This document shows, piece after piece, positions 12,445 to 21,712 of a stretch of DNA of 64,000 nt. The notes beneath the pieces were generated by a model. That model ran no database searches. It was not told the DNA's origin and saw nothing but the letters and a program-made list of their open reading frames with translations. The stretch is from Limnothrix sp. FACHB-406. Its GTDB lineage: Bacteria > Cyanobacteriota > Cyanobacteriia > CACIAM-69d. The first letter of the stretch is position 1, and the number at the start of each line of letters is the position of its first letter. Position numbers and translations under genes: made by a program. The DNA is taken from contig NZ_JACJSP010000011.1 in NCBI RefSeq assembly GCF_014698235.1, positions 62,001 through 126,000 of the forward strand, written 5' to 3'.

Positions 12445-12975
12445 ATGGCAACTATTTCTAAGAAAATTTGTCTGGTTGGCGATTTTAGTGTTGGCAAAAC
12501 CAGTCTAATTCGTAGGTTTGTTGATCGTCAATTTAGTGATCAATATTTGTCAACCGTTGGCGTTAAGATCTCCAAAAAACTAATTGATGCTACTAGCCTT
12601 AAGCTGCCAGAAGGCGACAAGTTTCAATTAATGGTCTGGGATATTGAAGGATGCACAGATTACAAGCCGATCGATGTGTCCTATCTCCGTGGTGCGAGTG
12701 GAATCATTATTGTTTCTGACAGTAGCCGCATGGAAACGGTAGAAAACCTCGATCGTCACCTACAAATGTTTCAGCAAGTTAATCCTAAGGGATCCGTCGT
12801 GATTGCCTTTAATAAGGCAGATCTCATTGAACCAACAATGCTGACTAAGGTTATGGGGTTGCATAGCTTTGCCCATGAGTCTCAGGTGGTGGCGACCTAT
12901 GCCACTTCCGCCAAAACGGGCGATAATGTTGACAAGATGTTCCTAGAGCTATCGCAATCGATGCTCAACGGGTAA
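12445..12975 (+). CDS. Ras/Rab-like small GTPase
   Basis: A 176-residue, single-domain, eukaryote-like small GTPase. The G motifs are visible: P-loop G12-DFSVGK18-T19-S20, switch I threonine near T38 (YLSTVGV), D66-IE-G69 for DxxG, N123-KA-D126, and S155-A-K157. The residue after DxxG, where Ras has its catalytic Gln61, is Cys70, which implies weak intrinsic hydrolysis and dependence on a GAP. There is no C-terminal lipid-anchor cysteine. The cyclase gene begins about 100 bases downstream on the same strand, so a functional link is likely. A GGGGG tract precedes the ATG. Confidence 0.88.
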   Translation: MATISKKICLVGDFSVGKTSLIRRFVDRQFSDQYLSTVGVKISKKLIDATSLKLPEGDKFQLMVWDIEGCTDYKPIDVSYLRGASGIIIVSDSSRMETVENLDRHLQMFQQVNPKGSVVIAFNKADLIEPTMLTKVMGLHSFAHESQVVATYATSAKTGDNVDKMFLELSQSMLNG

Positions 12976-13080
12976 CCGAAGGAGAGCTATAGTCTTCAAG
13001 GTCTTCATGGATGCAATAGTTGGCATCCACAGTGGGTAATTTAAAGTCAACTTTGCTGTTGCTGCGGCCTCTTGAGCAGA

Positions 13081-15156
13081 ATGAAATTATCCTTGCCTCA
13101 GCATATCCAATTGATTGTTGTGAACGAAGCCTTCCAGGTGGTTTCGGTTCAGGGCAATGTGGCTCCTTTGATCGACTCAGGATTGCTGGAGATGTTGGTG
13201 GAGTCTGCGGAGGCGGGAGCGATCGCCCCGATCGAGGCCCCAACGGATGGGGCTGTGGATCACTCCACAGGCCAGTTGGCACCCACTGCCCCGGGTCTCA
13301 GTCCTGAGCAACTGGCTGCGCAATTGCTGGGGCTGGAGATTTATGAACTGTTCCCAGAACTCTTTGGGATTGATGAAATTTTGGTGGAGGTGGCAGCGGG
13401 CGATCGCCCAGAATTCAACATCAAGGGCATTGGCCGTGTCACCGCCCATGGCTCCCCAATCTATTTTGATATTCATATTACGGCCCACCCCAGCCCCACT
13501 CCTGAACACTATTTAATTTTTTTCCTAGAAGATGTAACCGATCGCATGAGCTTGGAACAAGTGTTGGTTCAAGCGACTAATGAAAAACATCTGTTGATTC
13601 GGAATTTAGAGGAAACCAAGCAACAGATTGATCAAATTATTTCAGCCATGAGTGAAATGCTGCTTTTGGTTTCAGAAGCAGGTTTAATTCGGATGGTGAA
13701 CCCGGCCACTCGTCATCTGTTGGGTTACGAAGCTGAGGAGTTAATTGGTCAGCCCATGTCGGCAATTTTGGCGCGCCGAGATGCCCCATCGGCTCCAGAG
13801 CCAGGACACCTGTTGGCGGCGGAGGAAGGGGAAGCAGTTTGCCAAACTAAGACCGGCGCAATTTTGGTGATTGCCTTTTCCCGATCGCGCCTCACCAACA
13901 CCCTAACGGGACAGTTGGGGCGTGCAGAAACGGTTCAAGATTTTCTGTATGTGGGGCGCGATGTTACGGAAGAAAAACGCCGCCAACGATATCAATCGGT
14001 TCAACATTTAATTACGCGAATTATTTCTGAGTCGAATATTGCCACCCAAGCTCTGTCGGCAGTGGTTCGAGCTTTGTGCCAAGAATTTGATTGGCAATTG
14101 GGAGAATTTTGGTTAATCGATCGCACAGACGTTGGCAGCGGAAATCCATCTGCCCACTGCATTGATCACTGGCTTTCTCCCGTACTAGAAATTAGCCACG
14201 ATTGGAAGCCAGTGCGTTGCCTGCGCTTGAATGAAGATCACAGTTTCCTCTCGCAGGTTTGGCAAGAAACGAAGGCTAAATGGCAACAAGATCTTCCGGA
14301 TCAAGCGGTTCCGGCGGGAACTTTGGAAATTCAGAATCTAAACTTCAAAACGGGGTTTGGATTTCCGATTAAAACCGGCGATCAAGTGTTGGGAATTTTG
14401 CTGTTTTTCAAGCAAGCCTCTCAACTCGTGAGTCCTGATCTGTTGAATTTAGGCGAAAGTTTGGGCAGCCAGTTGGGGCAATATGTGGAACGTCGCAAGG
14501 CCGAAGAAGCCCTGTTACTAGAGCAAGAAAAATCTGAGCGCTTGCTGTTAAATATTCTGCCGGAAACGATCGCCCATTGTCTGAAGCGCAATGCCAGAAC
14601 GATCGCAGAACAGTTTGCCGCCGTCACCGTCTTGTTTGCGGATATTGTCGGTTTTACGGAAATCGCTTCAAATTTGAGTGCGATCGAGCTGGTGGAATTA
14701 TTGAATGAAATTTTCTCGGAATTTGATCAGCTCACAGAAATCCATGGCCTAGAGAAAATTAAAACGATTGGCGATTCCTATATGGTGGTGGCGGGTTTGC
14801 CCACCCCGCGCGCCGACCACGCCCAGGCGATCGCGAATATGGCCCTAGACATGCAGTTAGTCATGGGTCGGTTTAACGACAGGCAAAAACGTGATTTTCA
14901 AATTCGCATCGGGATTCATAGTGGCTCCGTGGTGGCAGGCGTGATTGGCCTGAAGAAATTTATTTATGACCTTTGGGGGGATACGGTCAACACCGCCTCG
15001 CGGATGGAATCGCATGGCATTCCAGGGAGAATTCAAACCTCAGCCGCCACCTATGCCCTGCTCAAAAATTCTTACCAATTTGAGCATCGTGGCTTAGTTC
15101 ACATCAAAGGGAAAGGCGATATGGATACCTATTTTCTGTTGGGTCATATGCCCTAA
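13081..15156 (+). CDS. PAS-PAS-GAF class III adenylate cyclase
   Basis: Predicted to make cAMP from ATP under control of several sensor domains. Order over 691 residues: N-terminal PAS-like domain (about 1-155, ending FFLEDVTDR), coiled segment, PAS (about 185-300), GAF (about 310-465), helical linker, and cyclase catalytic domain (about 505-690). Metal-binding D521 (FADIVGFT) and D565 (TIGDSYMV) are present. The purine-selecting pair is K561 and D630 (YDLWGDTVN), the adenylate rather than guanylate combination (family knowledge). The start is the ATG at 13081; a TTG at 13072 is also possible. It follows the small GTPase gene and ends before a strong terminator. Confidence 0.9.
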   Translation: MKLSLPQHIQLIVVNEAFQVVSVQGNVAPLIDSGLLEMLVESAEAGAIAPIEAPTDGAVDHSTGQLAPTAPGLSPEQLAAQLLGLEIYELFPELFGIDEILVEVAAGDRPEFNIKGIGRVTAHGSPIYFDIHITAHPSPTPEHYLIFFLEDVTDRMSLEQVLVQATNEKHLLIRNLEETKQQIDQIISAMSEMLLLVSEAGLIRMVNPATRHLLGYEAEELIGQPMSAILARRDAPSAPEPGHLLAAEEGEAVCQTKTGAILVIAFSRSRLTNTLTGQLGRAETVQDFLYVGRDVTEEKRRQRYQSVQHLITRIISESNIATQALSAVVRALCQEFDWQLGEFWLIDRTDVGSGNPSAHCIDHWLSPVLEISHDWKPVRCLRLNEDHSFLSQVWQETKAKWQQDLPDQAVPAGTLEIQNLNFKTGFGFPIKTGDQVLGILLFFKQASQLVSPDLLNLGESLGSQLGQYVERRKAEEALLLEQEKSERLLLNILPETIAHCLKRNARTIAEQFAAVTVLFADIVGFTEIASNLSAIELVELLNEIFSEFDQLTEIHGLEKIKTIGDSYMVVAGLPTPRADHAQAIANMALDMQLVMGRFNDRQKRDFQIRIGIHSGSVVAGVIGLKKFIYDLWGDTVNTASRMESHGIPGRIQTSAATYALLKNSYQFEHRGLVHIKGKGDMDTYFLLGHMP

Positions 15157-15178
15157 ATCATGATTCGGGATAGTGATT

Positions 15179-15225
15179 GGTTATGTTGATCAAGTCGATC
15201 GGCAACTTGATCAACATAACCCTAA
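15179..15225 (+). terminator. Strong hairpin after the cyclase gene
   Basis: A perfect 17-bp stem (15179-15195 with 15205-15221) and a 9-base loop lie 22 bases after the cyclase stop. The downstream tract is A-rich rather than T-rich, so it may act as a 3' stabilising or factor-assisted structure. Confidence 0.7.
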
Positions 15226-15408
15226 AAACGATAGGTGTTGATAACGCAAGCCGGTATTGTTGGCTAGCCGCTTCCACTGAATTCCTTTACAATGCAGAGC
15301 GGCCCTCAATTTTGATTGAATCTCCCAAAATCAGAATATTCAATCACTGCTAACGATTATTGCGATTAACAATCGCTTGATTTTCAGTCCCCGATCTCTG
15401 CTGTTGTT

Positions 15409-15681
15409 ATGACCCTGCCCTCAGAAGACTCGCCCCTTTATAACCATCCTTTGCCACAAATTGAGACGTGGCTGCTATCCCAAGGTTGCACCCAAGATCG
15501 CGAAGCATTGCATTGTTGGCATATCCAAAAGGATGCTTGGCAGGCAACGTTATATCTAGAAGAAGATCGCCTGACGGTTTACTACTTGGATGCGGATGGA
15601 TCTGGAGAATCTACCCAGCGATCGTTTAAATATTCCTTGAGTCGGCGGGATATTGAAGATGCAATCTTCTCGGGGCCTTGA
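15409..15681 (+). CDS. DUF3143 family protein
   Basis: A 90-residue cyanobacterial conserved protein of unknown function. The family pattern SPLYNHPLPQIETWL at the N-terminus, the central LHCWHIQKDAWQATL and the C-terminal RSFKYSLSRRDIEDAIFSGP are all present. It is soluble, with no signal peptide. It is convergent with uppS. No partner gene is adjacent here. Confidence 0.85.
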   Translation: MTLPSEDSPLYNHPLPQIETWLLSQGCTQDREALHCWHIQKDAWQATLYLEEDRLTVYYLDADGSGESTQRSFKYSLSRRDIEDAIFSGP

Positions 15682-15809
15682 AGCAGAGTCCTGCGCTGGA
15701 ATCTTGATCCGAAGTTTTGTGCGAAAGCCTTGCACGAAATTCTTGAAAATCGCTAGTGAACTTGAGGTTCAACCCGTCATTATTGGGGTGCGAACTTTGA
15801 GCCTGAACT

Positions 15810-16568
15810 TTATTTGGTGCGCACTTTGCCGTAGCGTCGATCGCGCTTTTGATAGCTCATGAGGGCTTGATGGAAAGCGGCGCGATCGAACTCTGGCCAC
15901 AGGGTTTCGGTGACGTAAAGCTCTGCGTAGGCAATTTGCCACAACAAAAAATTGCTGATTCGCATTTCGCCGCTGGTGCGAATGATCAAGTCGGGATCGG
16001 TGAGTTCGCGCGTGTAAAGATGTTGCTCAAAGAGCTGTTCATCAATGGACTCGATCGCCAGGTCACCGCTTTTGACCTGAGCGGCGATCGCTCGGCAAGC
16101 TTGCAAAATTTCTTGTCGTCCGCCGTAGTTGGTGGCTACGGTGAAATTCAGAGCATTGTTGTGGCGCGTAAGGTCTGAAGCATGGGCAATTTCTGCTTGC
16201 AAAGAATCGGGGAGCGCATGGATATTGCCCACAAACCGAATGCGCACCAACTCTTCAATTAATTCTTGAAGTTCTCGCCGCAGAACTTTCTCAAAAAGCA
16301 TCATCAAAAAGTCTACTTCTTCGGCGGGGCGACCCCAATTTTCTGTCGAAAAAGCGTAGACCGTGAGGGCTTGAATGCCCCAATCTTTGCAGCAGCGAAT
16401 TAAGTCTTTAAGGGTATCAACTCCCCGGCGATGACCCATGATGCGTGGGAGGCCGCGCTGCTTTGCCCAGCGGCCATTGCCATCCATAATCACAGCAACA
16501 TGGCGAGGCAACAGCGCTCGATCGAGATCGGCGGGCAATTCACGCGATAGGAGTTGTTTTGCGGTCAT
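15810..16568 (-). CDS. uppS: Isoprenyl (undecaprenyl) diphosphate synthase
   Basis: cis-Prenyltransferase that condenses isopentenyl units on farnesyl diphosphate to make the undecaprenyl carrier for peptidoglycan and polysaccharides. The 252-residue protein shows [14 protein letters not shown] with the catalytic Asp, the GHRRG segment, the STENWGRP motif and the C-terminal [18 protein letters not shown] signature. It follows cdaA on the same strand after a gap of about 290 bases. The cluster lysA-cdaA-uppS recurs in cyanobacteria. Confidence 0.96.
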   Translation of the reverse strand: MTAKQLLSRELPADLDRALLPRHVAVIMDGNGRWAKQRGLPRIMGHRRGVDTLKDLIRCCKDWGIQALTVYAFSTENWGRPAEEVDFLMMLFEKVLRRELQELIEELVRIRFVGNIHALPDSLQAEIAHASDLTRHNNALNFTVATNYGGRQEILQACRAIAAQVKSGDLAIESIDEQLFEQHLYTRELTDPDLIIRTSGEMRISNFLLWQIAYAELYVTETLWPEFDRAAFHQALMSYQKRDRRYGKVRTK

Positions 16569-16856
16569 ATGAATCGACGCAAGATAAAGTCTTCACCACC
16601 TCTGCGAATGGAGAACGCAATGGGAGGTGAATTTGAGAGCAGTTGTGCAGGAAGTCTCGTTCAGATTAGCGCGTGTCAACAAAAATTGCTGGCTTGCTTC
16701 CCATGAGCATACCCGAACGATCGCAACTCGACGCTCTCCCCGGGCGGCCCCACGGGGTAGGGGCGTTGGCCGGTGAATCTAGGGGTTGGTTGGGCCGTTT
16801 GAATTGAGGGCCGAAATGGTTGGGTGAGGGGCAGAACTTCCACCGGGCACGGGCAT

Positions 16857-17693
16857 CTATCGCCGCTTGCGCCACAGGCCGGTGAAGAATAGCAACTGTC
16901 GCCGCAACTGTCGCAGGGACGTGACTCGCTGTTCCCGATCGCTGGGCGAGGCGAGCTTGGTTTTCAGAATTTCCCGCAGGCGACTGCTGGCGATCGGGCG
17001 TTCCAGTTGGCCGCGCTCCGCCACGGAAATCGACCCGGTTTCTTCGGAAACGACGATGCAAAGACAGTTGGCCATCCGTTCCGTCACGCCCATGGCGGCC
17101 CGGTGGCGAGTTCCAAGCTGGCGAGAGGCTTGGCGATCGGACAGGGGCAAAATGGCTCCCGCTGAAGTGACCCGATCGCCCTGAATAAAAACCGCTCCGT
17201 CGTGCAACAGGGTGGAGGTTTGGAAAATGGTTTGCAGCAACTCTTTCGAGACTTCCGCATCCAAACGCACCCCAGGCACGGAAAAATCGCGCTCATCGAT
17301 CGTGCCGCTGGTTTCCAAGACTAACAGGGCCCCTGTGCGGTTTTGGGACAGTTCCCGCACCGCGTCTACCAGTTCATCGATCGTGTTGTCGGTGCCTGGG
17401 GCCGTGTCGGGCGATCGGGACAACAACTCCCCCACTTGGCCCCGGCCCAACTTTTCCAACAAGCGCCGAAACTCCGACTGCAACATAACGGCCATGGCCA
17501 CGGCCGCCCCAACCGTCAAGTTGCCCAGGAAAAAACTCAAGAGCGACAGCCCCCAACGCTGGGCCACCGCCGCCGCCAACATCAGTACGACGAACCCGCG
17601 CACCATCCACAGGGTTCGCCGTTCGCCGACGACGGCCAACAGGGCATACGTCAGGAGCAAAACTAGGCCGATATCGATCGCTTGCAGCAGCAA
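16857..17693 (-). CDS. cdaA: Diadenylate cyclase CdaA
   Basis: Membrane-bound synthase of cyclic di-AMP from two ATP, linked to osmotic and potassium control. Three N-terminal transmembrane helices (residues about 5-75, including ERRTLWMVRG) precede the DAC domain, which holds the DGA motif (LLHDGAVFIQ) and RHR motif (LGTRHRAA). The best available start is a TTG at 17693 (MLLQAIDIGLVLL). An in-frame TGA lies only seven codons upstream, and VVRDPLL between them also looks coding, so either the start is non-standard or the beginning is affected by a frameshift. lysA ends about 100 bases upstream. Confidence 0.93.
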   Translation of the reverse strand: MLLQAIDIGLVLLLTYALLAVVGERRTLWMVRGFVVLMLAAAVAQRWGLSLLSFFLGNLTVGAAVAMAVMLQSEFRRLLEKLGRGQVGELLSRSPDTAPGTDNTIDELVDAVRELSQNRTGALLVLETSGTIDERDFSVPGVRLDAEVSKELLQTIFQTSTLLHDGAVFIQGDRVTSAGAILPLSDRQASRQLGTRHRAAMGVTERMANCLCIVVSEETGSISVAERGQLERPIASSRLREILKTKLASPSDREQRVTSLRQLRRQLLFFTGLWRKRR

Positions 17694-17794
17694 CAGCGGG
17701 TCTCGGACAACTCAAGAATCGGTCTACGAAATGGCGCAGGCCCCCAGTGGACAACCGTTGATGAACCCTGGGGGCAAAACGGGGGGCGGGAGGT

Positions 17795-19225
17795 TTAGCT
17801 CAGCCCTTGCAGCCGATCGGGCAGGCGATCGAACCGCAGCAAGTCTTCATCTGTTTCCCGTTCCAGAATCAGATCAGCCTGACCATTGCGCACCAAAACC
17901 GCCGCCGGTCGAGGCACGCGGTTATAGTTCGAGGCCATGCTGGCGTTATAGGCCCCCGTGGCCAACACCACCAACACATCCCCCGTTTCCAGGGCCGGCA
18001 ATTGAGCATCCCGAATCAGCACATCGCCCGATTCACAGTGCTTACCGGCTACGGTAACCGTTTCCGTGCAAGGGGCGCTCATTCGGTTCGCCACCACCGA
18101 TCGATACAAGGATTGGTACGTGATCGGTCGGGGATTATCGGACATGCCGCCATCCACAGAAACGTAGGTGCGGATGCTGGGAACCGTTTTTTGGCTGCCA
18201 ACCCGATAGGCCGTGAGGCAGGAAGACCCCACCAGCGATCGACCCGGTTCGCACAGCAACTTGGGCAGGGGCAATCCCGTCCGATCGCAGGCTGCCGTGA
18301 TCCCTTGGGCGATCGTTTGCACCCACTGCTCAATGCTCGGCGGGTCATCGGATTCCGTGTAGCGAATGCCCAAACCACCGCCCACATTCAACTCCGCCAC
18401 CGGCAGCCCCAACTGCTGGGCCTTAACGAACCACTGCACCAGGGTATCGGTCAAATCGCTGTGGGGTTGCAGCTCAAAAATTTGAGAGCCGATGTGGGCA
18501 TGTAGCCCAATGCAGTGTAAGTGGGGTTGCTGGGCTAAAAACTCCAGCACTTCATCTACTTGGGTTGGATCAAAGCCAAACTTGCTGTCAATGTGGCCCG
18601 TGCGGATGTATTCGTGGGTGTGGCATTCAATGCCGGGCGTGATCCGCACCATCACCCGAATTGGCTCCGAGGTGGAGAAGCTGGCCAAGGTGTGCAAGTC
18701 AAGCCAGTTGTCGGTGATGATGTTGCAGCCCGATCGCACGGCCAATTCCAGTTCAGCCCGGGATTTGTTGTTGCCGTGCAAATAAATCTTGGCGGCCGGC
18801 GTGCCCGCTCGTAGGGCCGTGAGGATTTCGCCCGCCGACACCACATCCACGCCCAAGCCTTCCGACTGGGCGATCGCGCAAATCGCCAAACAGCTCCAGG
18901 CCTTGGAGGCGTAGAGTACCTGGGATTCTCCCGCATAAAACTGCTTGAATGAGTCTCGGTATTGGCGACAGGCCGCCCGCAGTCCTTCCTCATCCAGGAT
19001 GTATAGAGGCGAGCCAAACTGTTCCAGCAGTTCCACCACATCGCAACCGCCCACTTCCAAATGGTCGCGATCGTTCACGCGAGCCGTGAGGGGCATCAAC
19101 AGTTGGTTGGGTGATGGCTCAGGGCCGCCTTCGGATTGGGGGTGAAGATATTGCAGGCTGGAGGTTTGGGAATCCGTCTGATCAGCGTGATTGGTTTGGG
19201 GGCGAGCAGCGGGCGTAGCAACCAT
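17795..19225 (-). CDS. lysA: Diaminopimelate decarboxylase
   Basis: PLP enzyme that converts meso-diaminopimelate to lysine. The 476-residue product has a poorly conserved 50-residue N-terminal extension, then the alanine-racemase-like barrel with the PLP lysine in YASKAW, the HGNNKS loop, GGGLGIRY for phosphate binding and the active-site CESGDVL in the C-terminal domain. It is the first gene of a minus-strand run with cdaA and uppS, connecting lysine and cell-wall precursor metabolism. Confidence 0.96.
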   Translation of the reverse strand: MVATPAARPQTNHADQTDSQTSSLQYLHPQSEGGPEPSPNQLLMPLTARVNDRDHLEVGGCDVVELLEQFGSPLYILDEEGLRAACRQYRDSFKQFYAGESQVLYASKAWSCLAICAIAQSEGLGVDVVSAGEILTALRAGTPAAKIYLHGNNKSRAELELAVRSGCNIITDNWLDLHTLASFSTSEPIRVMVRITPGIECHTHEYIRTGHIDSKFGFDPTQVDEVLEFLAQQPHLHCIGLHAHIGSQIFELQPHSDLTDTLVQWFVKAQQLGLPVAELNVGGGLGIRYTESDDPPSIEQWVQTIAQGITAACDRTGLPLPKLLCEPGRSLVGSSCLTAYRVGSQKTVPSIRTYVSVDGGMSDNPRPITYQSLYRSVVANRMSAPCTETVTVAGKHCESGDVLIRDAQLPALETGDVLVVLATGAYNASMASNYNRVPRPAAVLVRNGQADLILERETDEDLLRFDRLPDRLQGLS

Positions 19226-19700
19226 CGGTTTGTAGCAGTGCGGGTTGGGTGGTTATGGGGAATTGGCAAACGTTGGCAACCATTGGCAACCACAGAACCG
19301 GCGATCTCCATTAGATGCGCTTCCGATGATCCTCTGATGCTCCGATGGGCGATCGATCCAGTGTGATCGATCTAGGGCGATCGGGACACAACCCGATCGA
19401 TCACCAACCTACCGACACCGAATCTACCGAGCTGACGAATATGAACATCAATCCAGAGCCGATGATCATGGTTGCCAACGTTGCAAAACTCGCGATCGAG
19501 ACCAGAGGCAAACCAGCGGCCAACCACAGCATCTGAAGGAGCGATCGCCGTGGATCTAACCATTTCGGCCCCCTGGCCTATCCGGTTAGTTTACTATTGC
19601 GCGGCCTGGCCTGCGTGGCTCCCCAGGGTCTCAATTGATCGAGTATTGTTGAAATCAACGAGCCGATCGAACCCCCAACACAAGATCCCCACCTCTGATC
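19226..19700. other. Upstream region of lysA, no gene seen
   Basis: About 475 bases between the lysA start (minus) and a small plus-strand gene. It contains dense GATCGATC-type sequence and two copies of the phrase GGCAACCATTGGCAACC/TTGGCAAACGTTGGCAACC near 19263-19290. No open frame is convincing. Confidence 0.4.
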
Positions 19701-19817
19701 ATGATTTCTCTGGAAACCTATCCCGGCCTCTATCTGTTTCAGTTGCTGTTTGTGCTGTCCTTCACGGGCGTGATGATTTGGCAGGCGATCGAGTCCATCA
19801 AAACGATTGATCAATAA
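19701..19817 (+). CDS. Putative 38-residue single-helix membrane protein
   Basis: A short frame starting MISLETYPGLYLFQLL and ending AIESIKTIDQ. Residues about 11-29 form one strongly hydrophobic helix (LYLFQLLFVLSFTGVMIWQA) flanked by an acidic N-terminus and a basic C-terminus. The size and layout recall the small one-helix subunits of cyanobacterial thylakoid complexes (photosystem, cytochrome b6f or NDH-1), but I cannot assign it to one. The ribosome-binding site is weak. Confidence 0.45.
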   Translation: MISLETYPGLYLFQLLFVLSFTGVMIWQAIESIKTIDQ

Positions 19818-20130
19818 TCAGAGCCGATCACCAGAGTCGATCACCAAAATCAATCAGTCGATCGTTAATCATCATTGGTCAACATCATCGATCAATGGGA
19901 TCAATGGTTTAGGGAATTGATCAAGCAATCCTAAACAGACTAAAGACAAGGGGTTAAAACCCCTTGCCCCGATGATTTGCCTGGAGATGGTGGTGGATCC
20001 GGTTCGATCGACTTTGATCAATATCGATTTCGATATCGATTTCGATCAATTTTGATCGAACCCGCAGATTGCGATCGCCAACGGCGGCCCAAGTTCTGAC
20101 TTGGGTTCCGGCGTTTTTGAAATTGCTGAA
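19818..20130. other. Repeat-rich intergenic region
   Basis: Dense GATCAAT/GATCGAT motifs fill this stretch. It includes the palindrome CAAGGGGTTAAAACCCCTTG (19947-19966) and a perfect 12-bp tandem repeat ATCGATTTCGAT (20023-20034 and 20035-20046) nested between TTGATCAA-type palindromes. No gene is seen. Confidence 0.6.
19947..19966. repeat. Palindrome copy 2 of the CAAGGGG...CCCCTTG family
   Basis: CAAGGGGTTAAAACCCCTTG, a palindrome with arms identical to those at 6460 apart from the innermost pair. It lies between the 38-residue gene and tRNA-Pro. Confidence 0.7.
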
Positions 20131-20204
20131 TCGGGATGACAGGATTTGAACCTGCGGCATCCTGCTCCCAAAGCAGGCGCGCTACCAAGCTGCGCTACAT
20201 CCCG
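20131..20204 (-). tRNA. trnP: tRNA-Pro(UGG)
   Basis: A 74-base cloverleaf on the minus strand, beginning CGGGATGTAGCGCAG and ending CATCCCGA. The anticodon stem CCTGC/GCAGG encloses the loop TTTGGGA, so the anticodon is UGG. The T arm reads GCAGGTTCAAATCCTGT. No CCA is encoded. Confidence 0.95.
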
Positions 20205-20351
20205 GTGTTGACGGCCAACGTTGATGGCCGGCGCTAGTGGCTTGCACGGGAGAAAGTTCGCCCACAGCCACAGACAAGGCCATCATATCACAGACGCTGT
20301 GAATGCTGAGGCGGAACAGGCGCAGGGACTCCAACCACTGCCCGCTCAGCC

Positions 20352-20876
20352 CTAATCTGGATACCAAAACATGCCTTTAATCCCTTCCGGATCGGGCATG
20401 AACCCCAAACCCTTGTAGAAATCCACCACGTGGGGATCGGCAAAGAGCGTAATGTTGCTGATGTCTTCGCGGCGTAACTGCTCGATCGTTTGGCGCATCA
20501 ACGCCTTGCCAAAACCTCGGCCCTGAAAATCTGGATGCACCACCACATCCCACACGGTGGCGTTGAAAGCATGATCCGACGTGGCCCGCGAAAAGCCAAT
20601 CAGTCGCCGCTTTGCGCCCCGCTGCTCCCACATGGACAGCACCAAGAAGCTGTGTTGAATCGCTTTTTTCACCTTGCGCAAGGGCCGACGGGCCCAGCCC
20701 ACCGCATCGCAAAGCTCTTCAAGGTCGTACAGATCAATATCGCGATCGGTACTAAAGAAAACCCGAATCTCACCCGTTTGCGGATCTCGCTCCAGGGGTT
20801 GATAGCCGGGAACCGCCTCGACCGTTGCGGCCGGGCGATCTCCCTGTGTTCCAAATAAGCTCTTCCAAAACCCCAT
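20352..20876 (-). CDS. GNAT N-acetyltransferase, Ycf52/NSI-like
   Basis: A 174-residue GNAT protein related to the plastid-encoded Ycf52 and plant NSI/GNAT1 acetyltransferases. Matching segments are [54 protein letters not shown], the acetyl-CoA loop [13 protein letters not shown] (R/Q-x-x-G-x-G/A pattern) and [18 protein letters not shown]. Substrates in cyanobacteria are not established; plastid relatives acetylate proteins. It lies just past tRNA-Pro on the same strand. Confidence 0.88.
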   Translation of the reverse strand: MGFWKSLFGTQGDRPAATVEAVPGYQPLERDPQTGEIRVFFSTDRDIDLYDLEELCDAVGWARRPLRKVKKAIQHSFLVLSMWEQRGAKRRLIGFSRATSDHAFNATVWDVVVHPDFQGRGFGKALMRQTIEQLRREDISNITLFADPHVVDFYKGLGFMPDPEGIKGMFWYPD

Positions 20877-21712
20877 GTGAGCCTACACGATCTGTCTTAA
20901 CACTTGCCAGCGACAGCCAGTACCCGAGACCAATTCGCCACAACGACGATGCAGCCATGGGGCTAATCACTCAACCGGCAAGGGGCGCGATCGCTCTGCA
21001 CCGTGCGGTGATTACCACGCCATGGTTGGTTGAGGTTGGTTTAGAAAACGCTGTGATTGCGCTCTATTGTGCCATGGGTTGCGCGAAACTTGGATCATTC
21101 CCGGCAACTGGCAACCCAAGACTGAAAAGAAGCCGCCGCAACCCCGAATTCCAACCCAAATTCAGGAGCCGTTGATGAACCTCAGCGATCGATTCAGCGG
21201 TTTCGCCACTGCCCGGCCAGCCCAGCCATGTGCCGGTTTGGCGCTTCTGTGGTTCAAGGGGCGGGGTTGCCCACCGAGCCGTCAATTTCTATGCCAATAT
21301 AGGTTTTAATGGGAACCATAAGCCAAGTCCCTTGGCCTGCCATCGATTGAGATCATCAGGCCATCTAAAAAAGTCCCGCTAAAGAAAGTCCCGTTAAAGT
21401 CGCGTTGCGGAACCGGCGATCGCGCCGTCACCCTTGCTTGTTCTGAGGCTGGCTGGCAAAGCTGGCTGTCTCTGAAGGGTGCTCCCCGTCGCGATCGCCC
21501 ACCGTGGTTATGACGCGAAAGGCGGCCGGTTGGGTTGTGTCAGCCTGTAGAGCGGATGAAGCCAACTTCACCGCCACCCAACAGGATGTTTCCCGATTGC
21601 GGCATTTGTTAGCAAATTGCGGCAATTGCTAGTGGAATAGTGACGGAATGTCAAGATGGATTCAAAGCGCTATCAGCGGTAAAACACGGTGGCAGGTGCG
21701 GTTTCATCCGGT
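20877..21712. other. Intergenic region between divergent GNAT and ACT-domain genes
   Basis: About 830 bases without a convincing gene. A 44-codon frame at 21175-21309 has AGGAG six bases before its ATG, but its composition looks random. AAAAAGTCCCGCTAAAGAAAGTCCCGTTAAAG near 21368 is a short direct repeat (AAAGTCCCG). Promoters of both flanking genes should lie here. Confidence 0.4.

Noticed and set aside
21175-21309. 44-codon ORF with AGGAG before its ATG
   Set aside because: Composition looks random, there is no conserved pattern, and it is isolated in a gap of about 800 bases.
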